Positions 35,314-44,395 of a stretch of 64,000 nt of DNA are shown in pieces. This DNA is from Georgenia soli (GTDB lineage Bacteria > Actinomycetota > Actinomycetes > Actinomycetales > Actinomycetaceae). The position numbers and the translations under genes are program-made. Where the stretch lies: the NCBI RefSeq assembly GCF_002563695.1, contig NZ_PDJI01000004.1, positions 2,232,001-2,296,000 on the forward strand. The letters run 5' to 3'. Below the pieces are notes generated by a model. The model made no database searches and was not told where the DNA came from. It saw only the letters and a list, made by a program, of their open reading frames with translations. Each line of letters opens with the position of its first letter. Position 1 is the first letter of the stretch.

Positions 35314-36279
35314 ATGAACGAGCGTGTGGTGGGTGTGGTCGGGTACGACGGCGCCGAGCTGCTCGACATCTCGTCGGTGACCTCGACCCTCGTCATCGCC
35401 ACCCGTCTCGGCGCAGACCCTCCCTACCGCACGGTGCTCCTCACCCCGGGCGGGGCGCCGGTCACGTGCGACTCGGGCCTGGTGCTCGCCGGCCAGGCGT
35501 CGCTGCAGCGGTGGACCGCGCCGTTGGACGCGGTGGTCGTCTCCGGCGGGCTCGGTCACGAGCGGGCTGCGGCGGACCCCCTCGTCGTCGGGCACGTCCG
35601 CCGGCTCGCCGCACTGAGCCGCCGGGTCGCCTCCGTGTGCACGGGGGCCACCGTGCTCGCAGCCGCCGGCCTGCTCGACGGCCGGCCCGCCACCACGCAC
35701 TGGCGCTTCGCCGACCGGCTCGCGCGGGCGTATCCCCGGATCGACGTCGACCCTGGACCGATCTACCTGCGCGACGGCGCCGTCTGGACCTCGGCCGGGG
35801 TCACCAGCGCGCTCGACCTCACGCTGGCGATGGTCGAGGAGGACCACGGGCCCTCGCTGGCCCGCCAGGTGGCCCGCGACCTCGTCACCTACCTGCAACG
35901 GCCGGGCGACCAGGCCCAGATGAGCCTGTTCACGTCGGCGCCGGGGCCGCGTCACGACGCCGTGCGCGCGGCCGTGGCGCTCGTCGCGAGCGGGCTGGAC
36001 GGGGAGCTGTCCGCCACCCGCCTCGCTCGAGAGGTGGGCCTGAGTCCGCGCCAGCTCTCCCGGCTCTTCGTCGAGCACACCGGGCTCACCCCCGCCCGGT
36101 ACGTGCGCCGTGCCCGCGCCGACGCCGCCGCCCAGCTCGTCGCGAGCACCGACCTGCCGCTGGCGGCCGTCGCCCGTCGCTGCGGGCTCGGCAGTGCCGA
36201 GACGCTCCGGAAGGCGTTCCTCGCCGAGTTCGGTATGCCGCCGGCTCGGTACCGGAAGCAGACCCGCCTCGCGTCCTGA
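35314..36279 (+). CDS. GlxA/FtrA-like AraC-family transcriptional regulator
   Basis: A 321-aa regulator: N-terminal DJ-1/PfpI-like amidotransferase-fold domain (VVGVVGYDGAELLDISSV; elbow SVCTGATVLAAAGLLDGR; TTHWRFADRLARAYPRI) and C-terminal AraC HTH pair (ATRLAREVGLSPRQLSRLF, GLTPARYVRRARADAA, MPPARYRKQTR). The nucleophile-elbow Cys is present, though such domains are mostly sensors. It lies divergent from the membrane protein gene, its likely target. Confidence 0.9.
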   Translation: MNERVVGVVGYDGAELLDISSVTSTLVIATRLGADPPYRTVLLTPGGAPVTCDSGLVLAGQASLQRWTAPLDAVVVSGGLGHERAAADPLVVGHVRRLAALSRRVASVCTGATVLAAAGLLDGRPATTHWRFADRLARAYPRIDVDPGPIYLRDGAVWTSAGVTSALDLTLAMVEEDHGPSLARQVARDLVTYLQRPGDQAQMSLFTSAPGPRHDAVRAAVALVASGLDGELSATRLAREVGLSPRQLSRLFVEHTGLTPARYVRRARADAAAQLVASTDLPLAAVARRCGLGSAETLRKAFLAEFGMPPARYRKQTRLAS

Positions 36280-36389
36280 GGGCCCCACCTGCCCGGCGCC
36301 GCCCTGACCGGCCGCGTCCGTGGCCCGGCTCCGCCCGGCCGCACGGTGCGCGGCGACGTCAGGCGCTCACGCCACCGTCCTCGGCAGAC

Positions 36390-38561
36390 CTACGCGGCGA
36401 CCTCGTGCTCCGACAGCGCGTCCAGCAGGAGCGCGACGAGCGCCTCCTGCTGCACGTCCGTCGAGGAGGGCAGCTCCTCGTCCGAGCCGTCGAGCGCGCG
36501 GGCGGCGAGCCCCGCCTTGCTGTCGATCAGCTCCGCGATGCGCGCGTCGAGCGTCTGGGCGGCGATGATCCGCCAGGCGGTGACCGGCAGGGCCTGCCCG
36601 ATGCGGTGGATGCGGTCGATGGCCTGGGTCTGCTCGGCGTCGGTCCACGAGAGCTCCGCGAGCACCATGTTGGACGCGACCTGGAGGTTGAGCCCCACCC
36701 CCGCGGCGGTCAGGGAGCAGACCGCGACGGCGACCTCGGGGTCGTTGGTGAACGCGTCGATGGCCCGCTGGCGTGCCGCCGTCGTCTGGTCGCCGCGGAT
36801 CGACACGTACCCGATCCCCCGGCTCGCGAAGAGCTCCTCGGCGGCGTCCATCACGTCGACGTGCTTGGCGAAGAAGACCACCTTGCCGGCGCTGCGGACC
36901 AGCTGGGCGGCGTAGTCCGCCGCCGGTTCGGCCTTGGCCTGACCGATGCGCCGCATCATGGCGAAGACGTTGTCCTCGGCCGCCTTCGTGGCCTTGGCCG
37001 CGAGCTCGCGCCGCACCACCTGGTGCACGAGCGCGAGGTCCACGCCCGGCTCGCCGCCGCCCTCGTCGCCGCGCGCCGCGAGAGCCTTCTCGTAGCGGGA
37101 GACGAGACGCCGCGTGAGCTTGCGCTCGGCCTCGCGGATCGACCGGCCCGCTGCGCCGTCGAGCTCGACGGGCAGGTCGGCCACCCGGCGGGGCGGGATG
37201 TCGGCGGCGACGTCGATCTTGCGACGGCGGACGATCCCGCACTCGACCACGCTGTTCCGTGCCGCGGCGTAGAAGCCGTGGTCGGCGGGGGTCAGGCCGG
37301 TCTCCTCGAGGGACTCGAGCAGCTCGCCGCGCGGCTTCGTGTCGTCGATCCAGCCGAGGAACTGCCAGATGGCGTGGAAGTCCTCGATGTCGTTGATCAG
37401 CGGGGTGCCCGTCAGGGCCATCATGAGCGGGTTGCCGGTGCGGAGGCGGATGCGCTCGGCGATCTCCAGCACGTGCTGGGAACGCTGCGACTTCTTGTTC
37501 TTGATGTAGTGCGCCTCGTCGACCACCATGCCGCGGAACCCGAGGGTGCCGAGCCAGCCCACGTGCCGGTCCAGCACCTCGTAGTTGACGATGATGATGT
37601 CGGCGAAGCCGTCCACCGTGTCGCCGTCGCCGTGCACCACGGTCGCGCGCCGGTTCGGCGTCCAGATGCCCGCCTCGCGCGCCCAGTTGGTCTTGACCAC
37701 GTTCGGCACGACGGCGAGCAGCGGGTAGGCGCCCGCCGCCTCGGCCGCGAGGAGAGCCTGCGCGGTCTTGCCGAGCCCCGGCTCGTCCGCGAGCAGGAAG
37801 GTGCGGTGGCCCGCCGCGGCGGCCGCCACGACGCGGGCCTGGTGCGGCATGAGGTCGGGGCCGCTCGGCACGTTGACCGACGACGGATCCGGCAGCTCCA
37901 TGCAGGACGTGGCGCCGCCCAGCTCGAACGACCGGTACAGCGGCCCGAGCAGCTCCCAGCCGGCGAGGCGGCGGGGCTGGTTCGTCAACCTCGCGGCGGA
38001 CGAGAAGTCCGGGGCGAGGAACGGGTTGGCGAGCTGGCGCGAGATGACGGACTGCGGCACCACCTGGCGGGGGGACGCCGCGGACGCCGTCGGGCGCTCC
38101 TCGGGTGCCGGCTCCTCCTCGGGAGCCACCTCCACACCGGCGGCCTCGAGAAGCTGGCGCCGGAGGGACCGGGCGGCCTCGGAGGGGGCGGTGTCGGTGT
38201 CGAGCAGCTTGAGCAGGGACGTGTCGCGGGCCGCCGTCTTGGCGAGGATGACGGCGATGCCGTCGAGACGCTTGAGCTGCTCCGTGCGACGGGCCTCGGT
38301 GATCGTGCCGTCGGCGTCCTTGACGCGGGCCCGTTCCTCGCGCACGAGCAGGGCGACCACCTGGAACTTGGTCCTGACGGAGGGGGTGACCCGGCCGCGC
38401 TGCACGGCCGCCTCCACGTCACGGACCACCTGGGCCAGCACCGGGAGGATTCCCTCCTGGTCCTTCGCGCGGGGCGGGCGCCCGTCCTTCGGTCGCGACG
38501 GACGACCGTCGCGCGCGGCGGTGCGGCGTGCCGGCGGCCGGCGTTGCGCTGCTCGAGCCAC
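36390..38561 (-). CDS. SNF2-family DNA helicase/translocase
   Basis: A 723-aa ATP-dependent DNA translocase. A basic Arg/Pro-rich N-terminus and a helical region are followed by a SWI2/SNF2 core: Walker A DEPGLGKTAQA (Lys about 265), DEAH box (about 348-351), MALTGTPLIND, and second-lobe motifs KVVFFAKHVDVMDAAEEL, SLTAAGVGLNLQVASNMVL and QAIDRIHRIGQ. The spacing is SMARCAL1-like. GTG at 38561 is chosen because AGGAGGAGGA lies just upstream. No partner gene adjoins it, so a role in fork or damage repair is inference. Confidence 0.9.
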   Translation of the reverse strand: MARAAQRRPPARRTAARDGRPSRPKDGRPPRAKDQEGILPVLAQVVRDVEAAVQRGRVTPSVRTKFQVVALLVREERARVKDADGTITEARRTEQLKRLDGIAVILAKTAARDTSLLKLLDTDTAPSEAARSLRRQLLEAAGVEVAPEEEPAPEERPTASAASPRQVVPQSVISRQLANPFLAPDFSSAARLTNQPRRLAGWELLGPLYRSFELGGATSCMELPDPSSVNVPSGPDLMPHQARVVAAAAAGHRTFLLADEPGLGKTAQALLAAEAAGAYPLLAVVPNVVKTNWAREAGIWTPNRRATVVHGDGDTVDGFADIIIVNYEVLDRHVGWLGTLGFRGMVVDEAHYIKNKKSQRSQHVLEIAERIRLRTGNPLMMALTGTPLINDIEDFHAIWQFLGWIDDTKPRGELLESLEETGLTPADHGFYAAARNSVVECGIVRRRKIDVAADIPPRRVADLPVELDGAAGRSIREAERKLTRRLVSRYEKALAARGDEGGGEPGVDLALVHQVVRRELAAKATKAAEDNVFAMMRRIGQAKAEPAADYAAQLVRSAGKVVFFAKHVDVMDAAEELFASRGIGYVSIRGDQTTAARQRAIDAFTNDPEVAVAVCSLTAAGVGLNLQVASNMVLAELSWTDAEQTQAIDRIHRIGQALPVTAWRIIAAQTLDARIAELIDSKAGLAARALDGSDEELPSSTDVQQEALVALLLDALSEHEVAA

Positions 38562-38955
38562 AGAATCCTCCTCCTGCGCCCGACCGCTCGCGGCGCCGGG
38601 ACGAACCCGCGCACACGGCTCTGAGGCCGGGACGACGATGTCGACCGGAGCGGCACCAGCTGCCGCTCCGAGAGATGAGCCGACCACGCAGATCCGCAGA
38701 CCATCGCGCCGAGCTCGACCGGCCCGCGCACGCGCGGACCTGAGGACCCCTCGTTCTCAGAGAGGCCGATCACCGGCTCCGCAGCCCGTCGTCATCCCGA
38801 GCGGACCTGCTCGTCACGGTGAGCTCTCATCGTAACGCCCCGCAGGCGTGCGCGGCGCTAGGTACGTGGCGCCGCGCGGAGGAAGAGACTCCCGCGCCGT
38901 CAGGGCCGCAGCACCGCCGTGGCGACGGTGCCGGCGGCCCTGACGACGGCGAACC
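38562..38955. promoter_or_regulatory. Region upstream of the SNF2 gene and terminator of the dehydrogenase gene
   Basis: Holds a 10-bp inverted repeat CGGAGCGGCA (38646-38655) / 38661-38670, about 85 bases upstream of the SNF2 start and a possible operator. It also holds a 12-bp inverted repeat CGTCAGGGCCGC (38898-38909) / 38934-38945 with a nested CACCG/CGGTG. The second lies directly after the dehydrogenase stop and is probably its terminator. No gene recognised. Confidence 0.55.
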
Positions 38956-40224
38956 TCAGGCCCGGTCCGCCGCCGGGACGGCCTTGGTGTCCGCTGCCGA
39001 CGACTGGAACGCACCGGTGGCCGGGATGGTGGGGTCGAGGACGATCTTGACGGCGCCGTCCTCCTTCTGCTGGAAGGCCTCGTACGCGCCCGGCCCGTCC
39101 TCCAGCGAGCCCCGGTGCGTGCGCAGGCCCAGCACATCGAGCGGGTCGGCCGGGTCGCTCACCAGGGGCATGAGGTCGTCGGTCCAGCGGCGCACGTTGG
39201 CCTGGCCCATCCGCAGGTTCACCTGCTTGTCGAAGAGCTCCAGCATCGGCAGGGGGTCGACGACGCCGCCGTAGATGCCGGCGAGGGAGAGGGTCCCTCC
39301 TCGCCGGACGGTGGAGATGGCCAGGTGCAGGGCACCCAGCCGGTCCACGCCGACGTTCTTGATCATCGGGCGGGCCAGGGCGTCGGGCAGCAGGTTCGCG
39401 CCGGCCTGGACCGCCTTCGCGACGCCGGAGCCGAGGGAGCCGTGCGCCTCCATCCCGACGGCGTCGATGACGCTGTCGGGGCCCCGGCCGCCGGTCAGGT
39501 CGCGGACCGCGTCGGGCAGGTCGTCGACGTCGCGCAGGTCGATGGTGTCGATGCCGTGGCGGCGGGCCATCGCGAGCCGCTCGGGCACGAGGTCGACGGC
39601 GATGACCCGGCCGGCGCCGCGGTGGCGGGCGACCCGGGCGGACATCTGCCCGATCGGGCCCAGCCCGAGAACGACGACGGAGCCGCCGTCGGGGATGTTG
39701 GCGTACTCGACCGCCTGCCAGGCGGTGGGCAGGACGTCGGAGAGGTAGAGGTAGCGCTCGTCCGGCTCGTCGTCGTTCGGGACGGGGATGGCCCCGTAGT
39801 GCGCCTGGGGCACACGGAGGTACTCCGCCTGGCCGCCCGGGACGTCGCCGTAGAGCTTGCCGAAGCCGAGCAGCGAGGCGCCCGTGCTCTGCTCGCGCAC
39901 CTGGGTGGTCTCGCACTGGCTCTGCAGCCCGCGGGTGCACATCCAGCAGCTGCCGCAGGAGACGTTGAACGGGATGACCACCCGGTCGCCCGGCCTGACG
40001 TGCGTGACCTCGGGGCCGACCTCCTCGACAATGCCCATCGGCTCGTGGCCGAGCACGTAGCCGGGGTCGACGAACGCTCCGAGCGGGCTGTAGACGTGGA
40101 GGTCGGAGCCGCAGATGGCGGTCGAGGTGACCTTGATGACGGCGTCGGTCGGTGCGGTGATCTTCGGGTCGGGGACGTCCTCGACGCGGACGTCCTCCTT
40201 GCCCTGCCATGTCAGTGCGCGCAA
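38956..40224 (-). CDS. Zinc-dependent alcohol dehydrogenase, formaldehyde-dehydrogenase-like
   Basis: A 422-aa medium-chain dehydrogenase. Catalytic zinc site TAICGSDLHVY and GHEPMGIVEEVG, structural-zinc cluster CGSCWMCTRGLQSQC, NAD-binding VVVLGLGPIGQMSARVA, then IDAVGMEAHGS. The long insert and GPDSVIDAVG pattern match the glutathione-independent formaldehyde dehydrogenase-like branch common in actinobacteria. TTG at 40224 gives the typical beginning MRALTWQGKEDVRVEDVPDP and has AGGGAG upstream. Substrate not determined. Confidence 0.87.
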   Translation of the reverse strand: MRALTWQGKEDVRVEDVPDPKITAPTDAVIKVTSTAICGSDLHVYSPLGAFVDPGYVLGHEPMGIVEEVGPEVTHVRPGDRVVIPFNVSCGSCWMCTRGLQSQCETTQVREQSTGASLLGFGKLYGDVPGGQAEYLRVPQAHYGAIPVPNDDEPDERYLYLSDVLPTAWQAVEYANIPDGGSVVVLGLGPIGQMSARVARHRGAGRVIAVDLVPERLAMARRHGIDTIDLRDVDDLPDAVRDLTGGRGPDSVIDAVGMEAHGSLGSGVAKAVQAGANLLPDALARPMIKNVGVDRLGALHLAISTVRRGGTLSLAGIYGGVVDPLPMLELFDKQVNLRMGQANVRRWTDDLMPLVSDPADPLDVLGLRTHRGSLEDGPGAYEAFQQKEDGAVKIVLDPTIPATGAFQSSAADTKAVPAADRA

Positions 40225-40571
40225 AAGTGGCTCCCTTCGTGGTGGCGCCGCCCCTGGCGGTGCTTCGGCCCGCGGGCGGCGGGTGTGTGGTTCTGGTTGC
40301 CGGCGCCTCGGACCTCACCCGGCCCTCTTCTCTCCCCGCCCGGCGAACCTCGGGGGCTGACCAGCCCCGCGGGGGTCGTGGAGCGTTCGGGTCCGGAGCC
40401 GGGTATCAGGGCTCCTGGCGCAGGTCCCGGGCGAGGTCCTCGCTCATGTCTCCACCCTGTCAACGGTTCCGGGGGGCCGCATCCGGTAACCCGAGGGAGG
40501 ACTGCGGGGCGTTGATCACAGAGGCCGGAGCAGCTCGACGCGGTCGTTCGCCGGGTGGCTAGCCTGCTGAG
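40225..40571. other. Intergenic region between divergent dehydrogenase and UvrA-like genes
   Basis: A 347-base gap carrying both promoters. GGGGCTGACCAGCCCC near 40351 is a short perfect hairpin. A 13-codon minus-strand ORF (ATG at 40447, MSEDLARDLRQEP) has GGTGGAG before it and could be a leader peptide, but support is weak. No SOS box was found here. Confidence 0.4.
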
Positions 40572-43046
40572 ATGTCCGACGATCTCACCGACCAGTTCGT
40601 GCGTGTCCGAGGCGCCGGCGAGCACAACCTGCGCAACGTCGACGTCGACATCCCCCGGGACGCGATGGTCGCCTTCACCGGGGTCTCCGGTTCCGGGAAG
40701 TCCTCGCTCGCGTTCGGCACGCTCTACGCCGAGGCGCAGCGTCGGTACTTCGAGTCGGTCGCACCCTACGCGCGCCGGCTGCTGCAGCAGGTGGGCGCAC
40801 CGCACGTCCGCGAGATCACCGGGCTGCCGCCGGCCGTGGCCCTGCAGCAGCGTCGCGGGGCCCCGAGCTCGCGGTCGACGGTGGGCACCCTCACCACGCT
40901 GTCCAACCTGCTGCGGATGCTGTACTCGCGTGCGGGCACCTACCCGCCGGGAGCCCGCCGGCTGGACGCCGAGGCGTTCTCGCCGAACACCGTCGCGGGG
41001 GCCTGCACCCGCTGTCACGGACTCGGTGAGGTGCACGACGTCACCGAGGACCTGCTGGTGCCGGACCCGTCGCTGAGCATCCGCGAGGGCGCGATCGCGG
41101 CGTGGCCGGGCGCCTGGCAGGGCGCCAACCTGCGCAGCATCGTCAACGGTCTGGGCATCGACATCGACAGGCCGTGGCGTGAGCTCAGCAGGAAGGACCG
41201 GGAGTGGCTCCTGTACACCGACGAGCAGCCGTCGGTGCTGATCGCACCGGAGCCGGGCCGCATCGACCACGGCTACAACGGGAAGTTCTGGAGCGCTCGC
41301 AAGCACGTCATGCACGTGCTCGCCGACTCCAGGAGCCAGCGGATGCGGGAGCGGGCGTTGCGGTTCGTCCGGAGCGTCCCGTGCCCCGAGTGCCACGGCA
41401 GCCGGATCCGCCCCGAGGCGCTCGCGGTGACCTTCGCCGGCCGATCGATCGCCGAGGTCAACGCCATGCCGCTCGCCGAGGTCGCGGCGTTGCTGCGCCC
41501 CGTGGCGGACCTGCCGGACGCCGGTCCCGCCACTCCCGGCGCCGAGTCCGGGGAGTCGACCGAGGCCGCGGTGCGGATCTGCGCCGACCTGGTGGCGCGC
41601 ATCGACGTGCTGCTCGACCTTGGCCTGGGCTACCTCAGCCTCGGACGGCACTCGACGACCCTGTCGCCCGGCGAGGCGCAACGCCTGCGGATCGCCACGC
41701 AGCTGCGCTCGGGGCTGTTCGGGGTCGTCTACGTGCTCGACGAGCCCTCCGCGGGTTTGCACCCCGCCGACGCGGAGCCGCTGCTGGTCGTGCTCGACCG
41801 GCTGAAGGCTTCGGGCAACTCCCTCTTCGTCGTCGAGCACGACATGGATGTCGTCCGGCGGGCCGACTGGGTGGTCGACATCGGCCCCGGCGCGGGAGCG
41901 GGCGGCGGTCGGGTGCTCTACAGCGGCCCGGTCGCCGGCCTCGAGGACGTGGAGGAGTCGGCCACCGGGCGGTACCTCTTCGGCCGCGCGGAGCCGGACG
42001 AGCGCAGCCCCCGCTCCCCCCGGGGCTGGTTGCACCTGAAGGGCGTCTCACGCCACAACCTTCGGGACGTGTCCGTCGACGTGCCGCTGCAGGTGCTGAC
42101 GGCGGTGACCGGCGTCTCCGGCTCCGGCAAGTCGACCCTGGTGACGCAGGTGCTCGCCGAGGTCGTGGGCGGCCACCTCGGACAGACGCCGCCGGACCAC
42201 GACGGCGCGAGCCCCGAGCTCGACCTGCGGGACGCGTCCGGGCTCGAGTCGTTCGACCGGCTCGTCCTGGTCGACCAGCGGCCGATCGGCCGCACACCGC
42301 GGTCCAACCTGGCGACCTACACCGGGATGTTCGACGCGGTGCGCCGGCTGTACGCGTCGACGGAGGAGGCCCGGGCGCGCGGCTACACCGCCAGCCGGTT
42401 CTCCTTCAACGTCCCGGAGGGCCGGTGCGAGACCTGCCAGGGCGAGGGGTTCGTCGCGGTCGAGCTGCTCTTCCTGCCCGGCACCTACGGGCCGTGCCCG
42501 ACCTGCCACGGCGCGCGCTACAACGCCGAGACGCTCGAGGTGACCTACCGCGCCAAGAACATCGCCGAGGTGCTGGCGATGCCGGTCGACGACGCAGCGA
42601 CCTTCCTCGCCGACGTCCCCGCCGCCTCGCGCAGCCTCCGGACCCTCCGCGACGTCGGGCTGGGGTACCTGCGGCTGGGCCAGCCGGCGACCGAGCTCAG
42701 CGGTGGGGAGGCGCAGCGCATCAAGCTGGCCACCGAGCTGCAGCGGGCCCGCCGCGGCCACGCCCTCTACCTCCTCGACGAGCCGACGGCCGGGCTCCAC
42801 CCCGCCGACATCGCACTGCTCGTACGACAGCTGCACGGTCTCGTCGACGCCGGCAACACCGTCGTCGTGGTCGAGCACGACCTCGACACGATCGGCACCG
42901 CCGACTGGGTCATCGACCTCGGCCCCGGCGGCGGTGACGCGGGCGGCCGCGTCGTGGCCGCCGGACCTCCGACCGAGATCGCGAAGGCTCCGGGCAGCGC
43001 CACCGCGCCGTACCTCGCCCGGCGCCTCGAGGCCAGCGGGGCATAG
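40572..43046 (+). CDS. UvrA-like ABC ATPase (short UvrA paralogue)
   Basis: An 824-aa duplicated ABC ATPase. Walker A motifs are FTGVSGSGKSSLAFGTLYAE (Lys43) and TGVSGSGKSTLVTQV; signature motifs are LSPGEAQRLRIA and ELSGGEAQRIKLATELQ; Walker Bs are VYVLDEPSAGLHPAD and YLLDEPTAGLHPADI. The C-terminal zinc finger is present (CETCQGEGF, CPTCHGARY). It is well short of housekeeping UvrA (about 950 aa) and lacks the full N-terminal zinc finger. Such paralogues confer damage or drug tolerance in actinobacteria. It precedes SOS-controlled dinB. Confidence 0.85.
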   Translation: MSDDLTDQFVRVRGAGEHNLRNVDVDIPRDAMVAFTGVSGSGKSSLAFGTLYAEAQRRYFESVAPYARRLLQQVGAPHVREITGLPPAVALQQRRGAPSSRSTVGTLTTLSNLLRMLYSRAGTYPPGARRLDAEAFSPNTVAGACTRCHGLGEVHDVTEDLLVPDPSLSIREGAIAAWPGAWQGANLRSIVNGLGIDIDRPWRELSRKDREWLLYTDEQPSVLIAPEPGRIDHGYNGKFWSARKHVMHVLADSRSQRMRERALRFVRSVPCPECHGSRIRPEALAVTFAGRSIAEVNAMPLAEVAALLRPVADLPDAGPATPGAESGESTEAAVRICADLVARIDVLLDLGLGYLSLGRHSTTLSPGEAQRLRIATQLRSGLFGVVYVLDEPSAGLHPADAEPLLVVLDRLKASGNSLFVVEHDMDVVRRADWVVDIGPGAGAGGGRVLYSGPVAGLEDVEESATGRYLFGRAEPDERSPRSPRGWLHLKGVSRHNLRDVSVDVPLQVLTAVTGVSGSGKSTLVTQVLAEVVGGHLGQTPPDHDGASPELDLRDASGLESFDRLVLVDQRPIGRTPRSNLATYTGMFDAVRRLYASTEEARARGYTASRFSFNVPEGRCETCQGEGFVAVELLFLPGTYGPCPTCHGARYNAETLEVTYRAKNIAEVLAMPVDDAATFLADVPAASRSLRTLRDVGLGYLRLGQPATELSGGEAQRIKLATELQRARRGHALYLLDEPTAGLHPADIALLVRQLHGLVDAGNTVVVVEHDLDTIGTADWVIDLGPGGGDAGGRVVAAGPPTEIAKAPGSATAPYLARRLEASGA

Positions 43047-43049
43047 GCA

Positions 43050-43065
43050 TCGAACGCCTGTTCGG
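43050..43065. promoter_or_regulatory. LexA (SOS) box of dinB
   Basis: TCGAACGCCTGTTCGG contains a perfect CGAAC-N4-GTTCG operator in the 32-base gap before the dinB start. GATAGG/TAGGCT overlaps its right side as a possible -10. LexA repression of dinB is well established in actinobacteria. Confidence 0.85.
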
Positions 43066-43078
43066 ATAGGCTTGGTCC

Positions 43079-44335
43079 GTGTCCGGCGGGCCGACGATCC
43101 TGCACGCTGACCTCGACGCGTTCTACGCCTCGGTCGAGCAGCTCCTGGACCCGTCGCTGCGCGGGGTCCCGGTGGCGGTCGGCGGGAGCGCGCGGGGCGG
43201 GGTGGTCCTCGCGGCGTCGTACGAGGCCAAGGTGCACGGCGTGCAGGGCGGCATGCCCGGCTGGCGGGCGGCGCGGCTCTGCCCGGGCCTCGTCTTCGTC
43301 CGCGGACACTTCGGCCGCTACCAGGAGCTGGCGGACCGGGTGATGCGCGTCCTGGGCGACTACACCCCGGTGGTCCAGCGCATCTCCATCGACGAGGCGT
43401 TCCTCGACGTCTCCGGCTCCACGCATCTCTTCGGCCCGCCCGCCGCCATCGGGGCTCGCGTCCGTCAGCGGGTCCGCGGAGAGGTGGGGCTGCCGATCTC
43501 GGTGGGCGCCGCGCGCACCAAGCACCTGGCGAAGATCGCCTCCCAGGTCGCCAAGCCGGACGGGCTGGTCGTCGTCGAGCCGGAGGGCGAGCGCCAGTTC
43601 CTCGACCCGCTGCCGGTGAGCCTGATGTGGGGCGTGGGCCCCGTGACGGAGCGACGCCTGGCCGACCGGGGCATCCGCACCATCGGGCAGCTCGTCGAGG
43701 AGCCCGGCCCCGCGCTCGAGAGACTGCTCGGCAAGGCCACCGGGGCCACCCTCCACGCCCTCGCCCTCAACGAGGACCCACGGAAGGTGACGGGCCCCGG
43801 CCGGGCCGGGTCGGTCGGGGCGCAGTCGGCCCTGGGGCGTCGGGCGCCGACGCCGGAGCTCGTCCGCTCCGTGCTGAGCCACCTGGCCGAGCGGGTGGGC
43901 GGACGGCTGCGGGCGAAGAACCGGGCGGGCCGCACCGTCACCGTGCGGGTGCGGTTCGCCGGCATGCGGTCGGTGACCCGCTCCCACACCCTCGAGGTGC
44001 CCGTCTCGGCCACGTTGACGCTCACCGAGGTGGCCGAGCGCCTCGTGTGGCAGGCGATCCGGGACCAGGGCGCGGCCGTGGACATCACCCTGCTCGCCGT
44101 CTCGGTGTCCAACCTGGTCCGGCAGGAGGCCGTGCAGCTCGAGCTCCCGCTGGAGCCCGAGGACCCGTGGCGGCCGGGCTCCCCGGCCGGATCCGCCCGG
44201 TGGGCGCTCGACCGGTCCATGGACGCGGCGCGCGCGAGGTTCGGCCGGGACGCGGTGGGCTACCTGCCGGCGACCGTGCGGCGCGACGCCGGGGTGCCCG
44301 ACGCGTTCCGCGAGCTCGCCGAGCGGGACCTGTAG
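43079..44335 (+). CDS. dinB: DNA polymerase IV (Y-family)
   Basis: Error-prone translesion polymerase, 418 aa. Catalytic motifs are LHADLDAFYASVEQ and ISIDEAFLDVS. The finger/HhH region includes SVGAARTKHLAKIASQVAKP and LWGVGPVTERRLADRGI-like MWGVGPVTERR. The little-finger domain contains RTVTVRVRF and the C-terminus carries a beta-clamp-like VQLELPL. The GTG start lies 14 bases after an SOS box, so the leader is very short. It has its own LexA-controlled promoter although only 32 bases separate it from the UvrA-like gene. Confidence 0.95.
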   Translation: MSGGPTILHADLDAFYASVEQLLDPSLRGVPVAVGGSARGGVVLAASYEAKVHGVQGGMPGWRAARLCPGLVFVRGHFGRYQELADRVMRVLGDYTPVVQRISIDEAFLDVSGSTHLFGPPAAIGARVRQRVRGEVGLPISVGAARTKHLAKIASQVAKPDGLVVVEPEGERQFLDPLPVSLMWGVGPVTERRLADRGIRTIGQLVEEPGPALERLLGKATGATLHALALNEDPRKVTGPGRAGSVGAQSALGRRAPTPELVRSVLSHLAERVGGRLRAKNRAGRTVTVRVRFAGMRSVTRSHTLEVPVSATLTLTEVAERLVWQAIRDQGAAVDITLLAVSVSNLVRQEAVQLELPLEPEDPWRPGSPAGSARWALDRSMDAARARFGRDAVGYLPATVRRDAGVPDAFRELAERDL

Positions 44336-44395
44336 CTGTCGGCGGCGAGGCCCGGCCCCGGAACTCGCTCAGAGGGCGCGAAACGGCGGACCGCC

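Noticed and set aside
34551..38624. 1357-codon plus-strand frame
   Set aside because: It spans several real genes on both strands, is rich in Arg/Gly/Asp/His and has no domain; typical shadow in GC-rich DNA.
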